A DNA stretch of 64,000 bases from Clostridium sp. JN-9. Its GTDB lineage: Bacteria; Bacillota; Clostridia; Clostridiales; Clostridiaceae. A program made the translations under genes and the position numbers. How positions within the stretch are numbered: position 1 is the first letter of the stretch; each line of letters opens with the position of its first letter. The stretch is from NCBI RefSeq assembly GCF_004103695.1, contig NZ_CP035280.1, forward strand, positions 3,159,192-3,223,191, read 5' to 3'. The notes beneath the pieces are model-generated. The model made no database searches. It was given only the letters and a program-made list of their open reading frames with translations, and was not told the DNA's origin. Positions 19,035 to 27,006 of the stretch are shown piece by piece.

Positions 19035-20015
19035 TCAATTCCATTGAAATATTGCTCCGCCATAAGTTAAGCCTCCCCCGAAGCCAACAAGCATGATCTT
19101 ATCCTTTGGCTTTAGCATGTTGCTGCGAACTAAATCATCCAAAGCTATTGCTATACTGGCTGCTGAAGTGTTACCAAACTTATTTAGATTCACAAAGAAC
19201 TTTGAAGAATCTATTTTTAATCTCTTTGCTGTAAAGTCTATAATTCTTAAATTTGCCTGATGGGGTACTATATATTTAATATTATCAATGCTTTCTCCGG
19301 ACTGCTCCAGCAGCTTTTTTATAGTTTCTCCCATTGCGTTTACTGCAAATTTAAATATCTCCTTACCATCCATATGAATATAATTATCATCATATAAAGC
19401 ATAGCTTTTCTTTACAAAGGGATTTACAACTGGTACATTTTCACTTCTTAAATAATCCCCTTTACTTCCATCAGAGGCAGTATAAAAAGAAATTGTTTCA
19501 TTATTATCAGAAGTTTTTATCACTGCCGCTCCTGCACCATCTCCAAATAATACACAGGTACTTCTATCCTTCCAATTTAAAATTTTGGACAGAGTCTCTG
19601 CTCCAATTACCAAGGCATTGCTATACCTGCCTGTAATAATAAACTGAGAAGCTGTATCTAAAGCATATATAAATCCAGTACAAGCTGCGGACAAATCAAA
19701 ACATACAGCATTTACTGCCCCAATATTTTTCTGAACTATACATGCAGTTGATGGAGTAAAACAATCTGGAGTTAAAGTTGCCACTATTATTAAATCAATA
19801 TCCTTAGCCTTTATATTGGCACTTTCAATAGCTTTTAATGCAGCCTTAGTTGAAATCTGTGATGTATTTTCTCCTGTACTTATGCGTCTTTCCCTTATTC
19901 CAGTTCTAGTTGCAATCCATTCATCAGTGGTATCTACCATTTTAGACAAGTCTTCGTTAGTCACCACATTTTCTGGTACGTAACTGCCCGTGCCAATTAT
20001 CTGCACCTTATTCAT
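19035..20015 (-). CDS. fabH: 3-oxoacyl-ACP synthase III (FabH)
   Basis: This 326-residue initiating condensing enzyme joins acetyl-CoA (or a branched starter) with malonyl-ACP. The triad is Cys in DLSAACTGFIYAL, His in PHQANLRI and Asn in NKFGNTSAAS. Its start overlaps the end of fabT by 8 bases, so translation is coupled. Confidence 0.96.
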   Translation of the reverse strand: MNKVQIIGTGSYVPENVVTNEDLSKMVDTTDEWIATRTGIRERRISTGENTSQISTKAALKAIESANIKAKDIDLIIVATLTPDCFTPSTACIVQKNIGAVNAVCFDLSAACTGFIYALDTASQFIITGRYSNALVIGAETLSKILNWKDRSTCVLFGDGAGAAVIKTSDNNETISFYTASDGSKGDYLRSENVPVVNPFVKKSYALYDDNYIHMDGKEIFKFAVNAMGETIKKLLEQSGESIDNIKYIVPHQANLRIIDFTAKRLKIDSSKFFVNLNKFGNTSAASIAIALDDLVRSNMLKPKDKIMLVGFGGGLTYGGAIFQWN

Positions 20016-20484
20016 TTTTAATCTCCTTCTTACTGCCTTTTAAATGATATTTTTCCTTAAAAAAATTATTTAATTTATCAAGAGACCTTACAAGTACTAC
20101 TTCTTCTTCATGAGATAATCCCTCAATGGTTGCAAGTACCATATCATGGTGAAACTTTTCATGAATCCTGTATGCCAATTTTCCTTTTTTAGTTAACTTT
20201 ATTTGCACTACTCTTCTATCCTCTTCATTTCTCATTCTTTCAACATACTGTTTTCTAACTAAATGATTAATGGCGGTAGTTAAAGTCCCTACAGTGATGT
20301 CTAATTTACCTGCTACCTCAGACATACTTTTAAGCTCGTACATTCCTATTGCATCAATTGTATGAATCTCTGTTACTGACAAATCGTTAAATGCTCCACT
20401 TTGCAGAGCCATTTGTTCAATTTCCAAAATATCATTAAATGTGTCTACCAAAAGTTCATTTAATATATTTAGACTTTTATCCAC
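20008..20484 (-). CDS. fabT: MarR-family regulator of fatty-acid synthesis (FabT-like)
   Basis: This 158-residue MarR protein has the winged helix in KSMSEVAGKLDITVGTLTTAI and the wing in RMRNEEDRRVVQIKLT. Position just upstream of fabH, as in streptococci and many clostridia, points to FabT, which represses fab genes with acyl-ACP as co-repressor. FabT-type palindromes (21625-21653) over the operon promoter support this. It starts 51 bases after the first gene's stop, with no obvious separate operator. Confidence 0.88.
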   Translation of the reverse strand: MDKSLNILNELLVDTFNDILEIEQMALQSGAFNDLSVTEIHTIDAIGMYELKSMSEVAGKLDITVGTLTTAINHLVRKQYVERMRNEEDRRVVQIKLTKKGKLAYRIHEKFHHDMVLATIEGLSHEEEVVLVRSLDKLNNFFKEKYHLKGSKKEIKNE

Positions 20485-20535
20485 TTATATCCACCTCTTT
20501 GACTGTTCCAAACATAACCTGTATGAAATAGTCAC

Positions 20536-21603
20536 CTAATTCAAATTTTTCGCAGCATCATTTTTTAATTCATCTATGAGGTTCTTAACACTGACAATTT
20601 TATCTATCCTATATGCATTGCTGCCAGTAAAAATCAGGGCATTATCGACATTTCCATTAACTGCATCCACAAGGGCCCTTGTTATACAGTATGGTGTTTC
20701 CTTTGGATTACATTTTTTAAGACACTGGAAACATTTATCCGGTGGAATCCTTCCCTGTTCAACTCGTTTAATAAAATCGTTTCTTATTGCTCTTCCAGGC
20801 ATACCCACAGGACTTATTATAATTTCTATATCTTCTTTTTTACATTTTATATATTCTTCCTTATATTTAATATCGGCATCACACTCAAATGTGGCCACAA
20901 ATCTTGTAGCCATCTGAACTCCGCTTGCCCCTAGTTTAATCAGTCTCGCTATATCTCTGCCGTCATAAACCCCGCCTGCTGCAACCACAGGAATTTTTTT
21001 ATTATAAAATTCTTCAAATACTTTAACTTCATTTATTACCTCAGTTACAATATCATCTAAACTCATAGGATTATTTAAATCTTCTCTGTGAAATCCTAAG
21101 TGTCCACCTGCTTCTGGGCCTTCTACTACAATTAAATCCGGGCATCTGTTATGTCTCTTCCACATTTTACAAATAATAGATGCTGCCTTACCAGATGAAA
21201 CTATTGGGGCGATTTTTATATTGCTTCCTAAAGCAAACTTTGGAAGTAATAATGGCAATCCTGCTCCTGAAATTATCAGGTCTGCATTTTCCTCAATACA
21301 TGCCTTTACCATTTCACCATAATTATTTGTAGCAACCATTAAATTAACCCCAATTATTCCATTTGGGCTTATTTCCTTTGCCTTCCTGATTTCTTTTCTC
21401 AATGCTCTTATATTTGCCTCTTTTGTATTTGTAATGAAATCAGGCTCCCTATATCCTATCTGCGCCCCTGAGATTATACCAACTGCACCTTCATTTGCAA
21501 CTGCAGAAGCCAACTTATAGCCTGAAATGCCTACTCCCATTCCACCCTGTATTATAGGTACACTAGCAATCAAATCTCCTATTACTAAAGGAGGTAAATT
21601 CAT
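20536..21603 (-). CDS. FabK-like FMN oxidoreductase (nitronate monooxygenase family)
   Basis: This 355-residue TIM-barrel flavoprotein is a paralogue of FabK in the same operon, with PIIQGGMGVGISGYKLASAV, VVEGPEAGGHLGFH and VAAGGVYDGRDIARLI. It differs by a Cys-rich insert (CFQCLKKCNPKETPYC) near residue 290. It could be a second enoyl reductase or a nitroalkane/propionate-3-nitronate oxidase; sequence alone does not decide. As first gene of the operon it is directly under the FabT-box promoter. Confidence 0.8.
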   Translation of the reverse strand: MNLPPLVIGDLIASVPIIQGGMGVGISGYKLASAVANEGAVGIISGAQIGYREPDFITNTKEANIRALRKEIRKAKEISPNGIIGVNLMVATNNYGEMVKACIEENADLIISGAGLPLLLPKFALGSNIKIAPIVSSGKAASIICKMWKRHNRCPDLIVVEGPEAGGHLGFHREDLNNPMSLDDIVTEVINEVKVFEEFYNKKIPVVAAGGVYDGRDIARLIKLGASGVQMATRFVATFECDADIKYKEEYIKCKKEDIEIIISPVGMPGRAIRNDFIKRVEQGRIPPDKCFQCLKKCNPKETPYCITRALVDAVNGNVDNALIFTGSNAYRIDKIVSVKNLIDELKNDAAKNLN

Positions 21604-21624
21604 ACGATCCTCTCCTTACACTGT

Positions 21625-21653
21625 TTTGATACTCAAACATTTTGATAATCAAA
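21625..21653 (-). promoter_or_regulatory. Two tandem FabT-type operators
   Basis: Two palindromes, tttgatactcaaa (21625-21637) and tttgataatcaaa (21641-21653), are centred 16 bases apart. They match the published FabT box form TTTGATTATCAAA; one is perfect and the other has one base different in each spacer/arm region. They lie just downstream of the -10 box, over the start of transcription, where binding would block initiation. Confidence 0.82.
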
Positions 21654-21681
21654 GTATATATTAGCAGTAAAATAAAGTCAA
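21653..21681 (-). promoter_or_regulatory. Promoter of the acc/fab operon
   Basis: On the minus strand, TTGACT (21676-21681) and TATACT (21653-21658) are separated by 17 bases, a near-consensus sigma-A promoter. It is the only strong promoter I see before the 13-gene run ending at accA. Confidence 0.85.
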
Positions 21682-21704
21682 CATATTTTTAAATTTCTTT
21701 TACA

Positions 21705-22739
21705 TTACATCCCAATACTTAAATATTTTAACGGGTTCTCCGGCTGGCCATTTACTATTACTTCAAAATGTAAATGTGGTCCTGTGCTGTTACCAGTACT
21801 GCCTACTTGACCTATTTTATCACCTTTTTTTACATATTCATTTGTGCGTACTTCTATAAGGCTGCAATGTCCATACACTGTTTCTATGCCATTACTATGC
21901 TGAATTTTAATTACATTTCCATAACCTTCTTCATAATGTGCAGCTATGACTTTACCATCCCAGGCAGCATAAATAGGATCTCCCATTGCTGCTCCAATAT
22001 CTATTCCCTTATGCTGTTTTCCCCATCTCATACCGAAATTTGATGTTATTGTTCCTAAGGCCGGCGTAAATAGCGTTACCTTCTGTGAAGCTCTTGATAG
22101 TTCTGCTCCATTTTTTACTCCTGTTACATTAAAGCAGACTAATGCTTCATTGTTTTTATCACTAAGTATGATCTTCTCAGATAAAGCATCTATAGTTGAT
22201 ATTTTAGATATATCTGCATTAACTTTTGCATAAGTAATTTTATTATTTAATTTATATCCTTCCAGCTGTTTTATGTTATTTTTATTTATATAATAATCTT
22301 TTACCTTATCCAGTACCTTTACTATTTCTTCCTGATTATTTAAGTATCCAATTATCTTTCCGTCAGTTTTCATGATAACAGCCGGAACTTCTATCTTTAT
22401 ATTGTTTTTTATTGAATTTTTCATAAATTCCGTATGGCTTAACAACTTGTAATCAATTTTAACCTGCTGGAACTTTATCTCTTCATTTATATTTATTCCT
22501 TTATGTTCATTCATTAACTGAGACTTGACTTCTTCATTTATTCTATTAAAATCTTCTTTATCTTTAACATATGCAATTGGAGTATTTTCCAAATAGACCT
22601 TCCAGGCATTTGGTTTTAATGAAATATATTCTTTAGCACAAACAGTACCTGCTATAAATAATGCTGCTATGCATATAATTTTTTTAATATCAATCTTTTT
22701 ATACAAAATCAACATTCCCTTCAGTAATTTTTTTGTCAT
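21705..22739 (-). CDS. M23 family peptidase, membrane-anchored
   Basis: This 344-residue protein has one N-terminal membrane helix (IICIAALFIAGTVCA) and an extracellular region of unknown fold (~40-230). A C-terminal LytM/M23 zinc endopeptidase domain follows, with HKGIDIG and HLHFEV metal-binding motifs and GNVIKIQHSNG between them. It should cut or remodel peptidoglycan stem cross-links. Both zinc motifs look intact, so it is probably active rather than a degenerate SpoIIQ-like protein. It lies alone between the fab operon and the divergent DnaD-like gene. Confidence 0.85.
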   Translation of the reverse strand: MTKKLLKGMLILYKKIDIKKIICIAALFIAGTVCAKEYISLKPNAWKVYLENTPIAYVKDKEDFNRINEEVKSQLMNEHKGININEEIKFQQVKIDYKLLSHTEFMKNSIKNNIKIEVPAVIMKTDGKIIGYLNNQEEIVKVLDKVKDYYINKNNIKQLEGYKLNNKITYAKVNADISKISTIDALSEKIILSDKNNEALVCFNVTGVKNGAELSRASQKVTLFTPALGTITSNFGMRWGKQHKGIDIGAAMGDPIYAAWDGKVIAAHYEEGYGNVIKIQHSNGIETVYGHCSLIEVRTNEYVKKGDKIGQVGSTGNSTGPHLHFEVIVNGQPENPLKYLSIGM

Positions 22740-22880
22740 AGCTAATATTTTGCTCTAAATATGCCAAAAAATACAACTTTTATTATAAAATCTCATATGG
22801 CACTAACATTGAGATACTATACTTATTTTGATATAATTAATAGTTGTTGATACTGCTATAGTATAAATTAAGAAATGGAA

Positions 22881-22940
22881 AAGGAGGGGTTACGTAAAAC
22901 ATTTACATTATAAAGTTTTACGTGACAATGTTAATTTATG
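22881..22940 (+). promoter_or_regulatory. Hairpin between Shine-Dalgarno and start codon
   Basis: aaggagggg (22881-22888) is the only good ribosome-binding sequence before ATG 22938, 49 bases away. A 12-bp stem (22889-22900 with 22915-22926, one G-U pair) fills most of the gap. Folding it leaves about 11 bases between the site and the start codon. This would work like the looped-out leader known for phage T4 gene 38. Confidence 0.55.
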
Positions 22941-23921
22941 AGTACTTATGTTTTTAAAAATAATACATTTAGCTATACCCCTGTTAGTAATGTTTTTATA
23001 GATAAATTTATGCCAAAGGCCAGAGGAGAATATGTAAAAGTTTATCTTTTAGGCCTGAAATACTGTATGTCTGGGGAACTTGGTGTTAGTTCCGTAATAA
23101 TGTCATCTACCCTGCATTTACTTGAAACAGATGTAATTAATGCATGGAATTACTGGGGGGATGAAGGTGTTGTTGAAATTGTTCCAGTAGACAATATGGG
23201 TAACTTCTCAATAAAATTTCTGGATTTAGACAGCTTAATGCCAGAAAAAAATGATAGTATAGATCTTCTGAAAGAATTAGATAATAATTCAGTAAAGGAT
23301 ATGCTGCAGGATGTGGAAAAGCTCATCGGGAGACCACTTTCCTCAAAGGAAATGTCTATGTATATAGGCTGGTCAAAAGATTATGGCTTTTCTCCGGAAA
23401 TCATTCTTTTATTAGTTCAGTATTGTGCATCTAAAGGTAAGACTGACTGGAGATACATAGAGAAAATAGCCATAGCCTGGTTCGATGCTAAAATTAAAAC
23501 TGTTGAAGAAGCTCAGATTTATATTAAGAAGCATGAGGATAAGTGGGTATCTATAAGAAAAATATTAGGGTACCTTGGGATAAAGGACGGAGAAGTTATG
23601 AAGCCTCAGGAAGATTTATTAACTAAATGGCTTACAATATATAACTTCCCTACAGAAATAATTTTTAAGGCTTGTGACATATGCTTTCAGAGAATTAACA
23701 AGGCCGATTTCAAATATATTGATGGTATATTAACAAGCTGGTTTAAAGATGGAATAAAAACACTGCAGGATATTGCTGTTAAGGATAATAAAAAATCATC
23801 AGGAAAAAAAGCTGTTAATTATAATAACTCTCCAAAAGATTCATTTAATAACTATGAACAAAGAGACTATGATTTTAATGCATTAGAAAAAAAATTATTA
23901 GGATGGGATAATAATGATTAA
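22938..23921 (+). CDS. DnaD-domain replication protein
   Basis: This 327-residue protein has an N-terminal winged-helix region (~20-90) and two tandem DnaD/DnaB2 C-terminal domains. These are seen at ~120-200 (RPLSSKEMSMYIGWSKDYGF ... YIEKIAIAWFDAKIKTVEEA) and ~210-280 (YIDGILTSWFKDGIKTLQD). Such proteins help load the replicative helicase at origins and stalled forks. It overlaps the DnaI/DnaC-like gene by 8 bases. The start lacks a nearby ribosome-binding site; see the leader hairpin. Confidence 0.88.
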   Translation: MSTYVFKNNTFSYTPVSNVFIDKFMPKARGEYVKVYLLGLKYCMSGELGVSSVIMSSTLHLLETDVINAWNYWGDEGVVEIVPVDNMGNFSIKFLDLDSLMPEKNDSIDLLKELDNNSVKDMLQDVEKLIGRPLSSKEMSMYIGWSKDYGFSPEIILLLVQYCASKGKTDWRYIEKIAIAWFDAKIKTVEEAQIYIKKHEDKWVSIRKILGYLGIKDGEVMKPQEDLLTKWLTIYNFPTEIIFKACDICFQRINKADFKYIDGILTSWFKDGIKTLQDIAVKDNKKSSGKKAVNYNNSPKDSFNNYEQRDYDFNALEKKLLGWDNND

Positions 23922-24891
23922 AGGATATCAAGGAGACATCTTAAAAAGCTATGAGTTAATAAGAGATGAAGAAAAAAAGCTGCTGGCTGACAGGAAAAAA
24001 GAAATATCAGAAAAGATTCCTGACATATATAATATAGAAAACCAAATTGGGAAACTTAGCATAGAACTTTCACTAGTTATGTTAAAGAATATTCCAGATA
24101 AAGATGATAAGATTAAATATTTTAAAAATAAGATAACTGAGTTAAGAATGAGAAAAACTGAATTATTAGTCAGCAATGGATATCCCATGAATTATCTGGA
24201 TCTTCATTATAGATGTCCAAAGTGTAAGGATACTGGCTTTATTGGCACAGATAAATGTTCCTGTTTCAAACAGAAATTAGTTTCTCTTTACTATAAAAAT
24301 TCAGATTTGTCCTCATTACTTAAAAATAACAACTTTGGCAATTTTGATTTCAGATATTTTTCGGCATCCAGGATTTCAAGTGAACCTGACAGCCCAAGAA
24401 AAAACATTGAAAAAATTCTGCAGAAAAGCTGGGACTTTATAAATTCCTTTAGTGAAAACAGTGAAAATTTATTATTTTATGGTACCTCTGGCACTGGAAA
24501 AACCTTTCTATCTCATTGTATTGCCAAAGAGCTTTTAGATAAAGGTTATTTCGTTGTTTACAGAACAGCTGATGACTTAATTCAAAATCTTAAACATATA
24601 AAATTTAACGAAGATGATCAGATGGAGTATCTATTGTTAGATTGTGATTTGTTAATCATAGATGATCTGGGTTCTGAACAAATCAGTGTATTTTCAAAAA
24701 CCGAATTATTTAACTTAATTAATAAAAAACTTTTAATGGGGAAGAAAATGATTGTATCAACAAATTACAGCCTGGAGGAAATTTTAAAAAGTTATTCTGA
24801 AAGAATATCCTCAAGGCTTTTAGGCAATTTTAATTTATGCAAATTTTATGGAGATGACATACGAATTCAAAAAAATATAAAAAAGCTGTAA
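23914..24891 (+). CDS. DnaC/DnaI-like helicase loader ATPase
   Basis: This 325-residue AAA+ protein has an N-terminal coiled region, a CxxC...CxC zinc-binding element (CPKCKDTGFIGTDKCSCF, ~residues 106-123) and an ATPase core. The core shows Walker A YGTSGTGKTF, Walker B LLIIDDLGSE and the arginine-finger region SERISSRLLG. It is expected to load DnaB, encoded here at 38516-39850. It is translationally coupled to the DnaD-like gene and its stop codon lies inside the following terminator. Confidence 0.88.
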   Translation: MIKGYQGDILKSYELIRDEEKKLLADRKKEISEKIPDIYNIENQIGKLSIELSLVMLKNIPDKDDKIKYFKNKITELRMRKTELLVSNGYPMNYLDLHYRCPKCKDTGFIGTDKCSCFKQKLVSLYYKNSDLSSLLKNNNFGNFDFRYFSASRISSEPDSPRKNIEKILQKSWDFINSFSENSENLLFYGTSGTGKTFLSHCIAKELLDKGYFVVYRTADDLIQNLKHIKFNEDDQMEYLLLDCDLLIIDDLGSEQISVFSKTELFNLINKKLLMGKKMIVSTNYSLEEILKSYSERISSRLLGNFNLCKFYGDDIRIQKNIKKL

Positions 24892-24911
24892 GTAAAACTT
24901 ACAGCTTTTTT
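24881..24911. terminator. Bidirectional terminator overlapping the loader stop codon
   Basis: A 12-bp stem (aaaagctgtaag / cttacagctttt) has T runs on both strands. It ends the DnaC-like gene from the left and the tRNA operon from the right; the loader stop codon (24889-24891) is in the 5' arm. Confidence 0.88.
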
Positions 24912-24987
24912 GGCGACCTAGAAGGGACTCGAACCCTCGACCTTCGGCGTGACAGGCCGACACTCTAACCAACTGAGCCACTAGGCC
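24911..24987 (-). tRNA. tRNA-Asp (GTC)
   Basis: Full cloverleaf with encoded CCA (tgg at 24911-24913). The anticodon loop reads ctGTCac between tcggc and gccga. It is identical to the copy at 25253-25329. Confidence 0.97.
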
Positions 24988-24996
24988 ATAGTTATG

Positions 24997-25072
24997 TGGT
25001 GGGCACAACAGGGCTCGAACCTGTGGCCCTCTGCTTGTAAGGCAGATGCTCTCCCAGCTGAGCTATGCGCCC
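24997..25072 (-). tRNA. tRNA-Val (TAC)
   Basis: Full cloverleaf with CCA. The anticodon loop reads ctTACaa. It differs from the copy at 25339-25414 by one base, near the variable loop/T-stem junction (plus-strand g here, a there). Confidence 0.97.
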
Positions 25073-25080
25073 ACATTATA

Positions 25081-25155
25081 TGGTGACCTCTAGGGGACTT
25101 GAACCCCTGTTACCACCGTGAAAGGGTGGTGTCTTAACCACTTGACCAAGAGGCC
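25081..25155 (-). tRNA. tRNA-Glu (TTC)
   Basis: Full cloverleaf with CCA. The anticodon loop reads ctTTCac between ccacc and ggtgg. Identical to the copy at 25424-25498. Confidence 0.97.
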
Positions 25156-25168
25156 ATATTAAATTTAA

Positions 25169-25244
25169 TGGTGCTGGCAGCAGGATTTGAACCCGCGACC
25201 TATTGATTACAAATCAATTGCTCTACCAACTGAGCCATGCCAGC
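25169..25244 (-). tRNA. tRNA-Thr (TGT)
   Basis: Full cloverleaf with CCA. The anticodon loop reads ttTGTaa between attga and tcaat. It is the only member of the cluster not duplicated. Confidence 0.96.
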
Positions 25245-25252
25245 GATATAAA

Positions 25253-25329
25253 TGGCGACCTAGAAGGGACTCGAACCCTCGACCTTCGGCGTGACAGGCC
25301 GACACTCTAACCAACTGAGCCACTAGGCC
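25253..25329 (-). tRNA. tRNA-Asp (GTC), second copy
   Basis: Identical in sequence to tRNA-Asp at 24911-24987, including the encoded CCA. Confidence 0.97.
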
Positions 25330-25338
25330 GTAATTATG

Positions 25339-25414
25339 TGGTGGGCACAACAGGGCTCGAACCTGTGACCCTCTGCTTGTAAGGCAGATGCTCTCCCAGC
25401 TGAGCTATGCGCCC
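25339..25414 (-). tRNA. tRNA-Val (TAC), second copy
   Basis: Same as 24997-25072 except for one base; anticodon TAC, encoded CCA. Confidence 0.97.
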
Positions 25415-25423
25415 ACATTATAT

Positions 25424-25498
25424 TGGTGACCTCTAGGGGACTTGAACCCCTGTTACCACCGTGAAAGGGTGGTGTCTTAACCACTTGACCAAGAGGCC
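25424..25498 (-). tRNA. tRNA-Glu (TTC), second copy
   Basis: Identical to tRNA-Glu at 25081-25155; first gene of the tRNA operon. Confidence 0.97.
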
Positions 25499-25542
25499 AT
25501 ATAATATATATGTTATTAGGTTTGCGCAACCCGACATAGACT

Positions 25543-25571
25543 ATAATACAAAATATTTCCCAATGTGTCAA
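25543..25571 (-). promoter_or_regulatory. Promoter of the seven-tRNA operon
   Basis: On the minus strand, TTGACA (25566-25571) and TATTAT (25543-25548) are 17 bases apart. Transcription would start near 25536 and run through all seven tRNAs to the terminator at 24881-24911. Confidence 0.85.
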
Positions 25572-25663
25572 CATATTTTTTTGTTTTTCTGATTTATTTT
25601 TGTGATAAATACCTCCAAGGTCCTTATTTATCAATACTTTACGGAACTTATCTGACAATTTAA

Positions 25664-26461
25664 TTACTGCTGTCCAATACTCTCCATTATTATAAAAGCT
25701 GTGTCCTCTATTGCTCTCTTTGTTACATCTATAATCTTACACCCTAACCTTCTCATAAGTCTATCCGCAAAATCCAGTTCATCCAAAACCCTTTCTGCAT
25801 TTGCATATTGAATTGCATGAGATGCTGCCCTCAGCTTATCAATCCTATGCTTTCTGATTTCCATCAACTGAATTGGATCTATCGTTAATCCTATTATTTT
25901 ATTTCTATTAATATTAAATAATTCATCAGGAACAGGTACCTCAGGCATTAAAGGAATGTTTAGTGCTTTTATACCCTTATTAGCCAAATACATGCAAAGG
26001 GGTGTCTTTGATGTTCTTGACAGCCCAATTAATACTACATCTGCATTTTTAATACCCGAATGATCCTTACTATCATCATATTGAATGGCAAACTCCATAG
26101 CTTCAATCTTTTTATAGTACTGATCATCCATGCTCAATATTGCCCCTGGCTTATAATCCGGGACCTTATTTAAAATTCTTGCTGCCATACTAATGCATGG
26201 TCCTAATATATTAGTTATATGAATTCCCTTTTCAATACATCTTTGGACTAAAAATTCTCTTACATCAACTAATACAATAGTAGAAACCACCATTGTATTT
26301 TTAGGATCTTCTACTCTCTTTATAAAGTTATTAACTTCTTCAAAACTATTTACATATGTTATTCTTTCAACCTCAATCACGTCGCTGAACTGACTGGCCG
26401 CTGCTCTTGCAACTTGATCAGCGGTCTCACCAATAGAATCTGATATGGCATAAATCTTCAA
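25664..26461 (-). CDS. ppsR: Pyruvate,phosphate dikinase / PEP synthase regulatory protein
   Basis: This 265-residue DUF299 protein is a bifunctional kinase/phosphorylase. It switches pyruvate,phosphate dikinase (or PEP synthase) off by ADP-dependent phosphorylation and on by Pi-dependent dephosphorylation. The phosphate-binding loop is GLSRTSKTPL, and SDSIGETADQVARA at the N-terminus is typical. The start is a TTG at 26461 preceded by ggtgg. No ppdK gene is in the window, so the target is elsewhere. Confidence 0.9.
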   Translation of the reverse strand: MKIYAISDSIGETADQVARAAASQFSDVIEVERITYVNSFEEVNNFIKRVEDPKNTMVVSTIVLVDVREFLVQRCIEKGIHITNILGPCISMAARILNKVPDYKPGAILSMDDQYYKKIEAMEFAIQYDDSKDHSGIKNADVVLIGLSRTSKTPLCMYLANKGIKALNIPLMPEVPVPDELFNINRNKIIGLTIDPIQLMEIRKHRIDKLRAASHAIQYANAERVLDELDFADRLMRRLGCKIIDVTKRAIEDTAFIIMESIGQQ

Positions 26462-26476
26462 CTTTTATCCACCATC

Positions 26477-26854
26477 CTATTTATTATATTTCGAAAGTTC
26501 TACCAGGGCACATCCTTCAATTCCTATAATACCTTTATCTTCACAATATGACAATATGTTATCACTTTCTGCACCAGGCTGAATTAAAATATACTTTATT
26601 CCAATATCATGTGCCTGTTTTATTATATCAATTCCTATCTTTGGGCTTATACATAAATCAACCACATCAACTTTTTGTGAAATATCTTTTAGTGATTTAT
26701 ACACATTATCATTATTTGCTCTTGGATTCACCCCATAGGCTTTAAAACCTGCTTTTTCAAGGGATTTAAATATTCTATGTGCATATTTTTCAGGGTTAGT
26801 TATGTCTCCGGCAACTGCCCAGTTTTTAAAATTCAGAAATTCCGAAGCTTCCAT
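26477..26854 (-). CDS. CoA-binding domain protein (YccU-like)
   Basis: This 125-residue Rossmann-fold protein of the CoA_binding_2 family has WAVAGDITNPEKYAHRIF, the central KVDVVDLCISP and KYILIQPGAES. The family resembles the nucleotide/CoA-binding half of succinyl-CoA synthetase; the physiological role is not known. It lies 15 bases upstream of ppsR in the same direction, so they are probably co-transcribed. Confidence 0.85.
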   Translation of the reverse strand: MEASEFLNFKNWAVAGDITNPEKYAHRIFKSLEKAGFKAYGVNPRANNDNVYKSLKDISQKVDVVDLCISPKIGIDIIKQAHDIGIKYILIQPGAESDNILSYCEDKGIIGIEGCALVELSKYNK

Positions 26855-26913
26855 AATTATTCTCCTCCTAATTATCTTTTAATTTAATTCTATTTTATTT
26901 TTCCTCAATAGGG

Positions 26914-26950
26914 GCTGTTGCACTAAAATAATTGGTGCGGCAGCTTTTTT
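26914..26950 (+). terminator. Terminator-like hairpin at IS1182 left end
   Basis: The stem gctgttgcac (26914-26923) with gtgcggcagc (26935-26944) has two G-U pairs and is followed by six T. It should stop outside transcription before it reaches the transposase. Confidence 0.75.
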
Positions 26951-26960
26951 ACATAAAAAT

Positions 26961-26990
26961 AAATCTTCCACTCGAAAGAGTGAAAGATTT
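26961..26990 (+). promoter_or_regulatory. GAAA-loop hairpin ahead of the IS1182 transposase
   Basis: aaatctt...cactc pairs with gagtg...aagattt around a GAAA tetraloop, ending 16 bases before ATG 27007. No Shine-Dalgarno is evident, so translation of the transposase is probably weak. Confidence 0.55.
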
Positions 26991-27006
26991 ATAGTAAAAT
27001 TAACAT

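Noticed and set aside
24911..25498. Regularly spaced repeats resembling an array
   Set aside because: The repeats are tRNA genes with full cloverleaves; no CRISPR array or cas gene is present in the window.
25323..25658. 111-residue minus-strand ORF
   Set aside because: It runs through the tRNA genes and their promoter; translation of tRNA sequence only.
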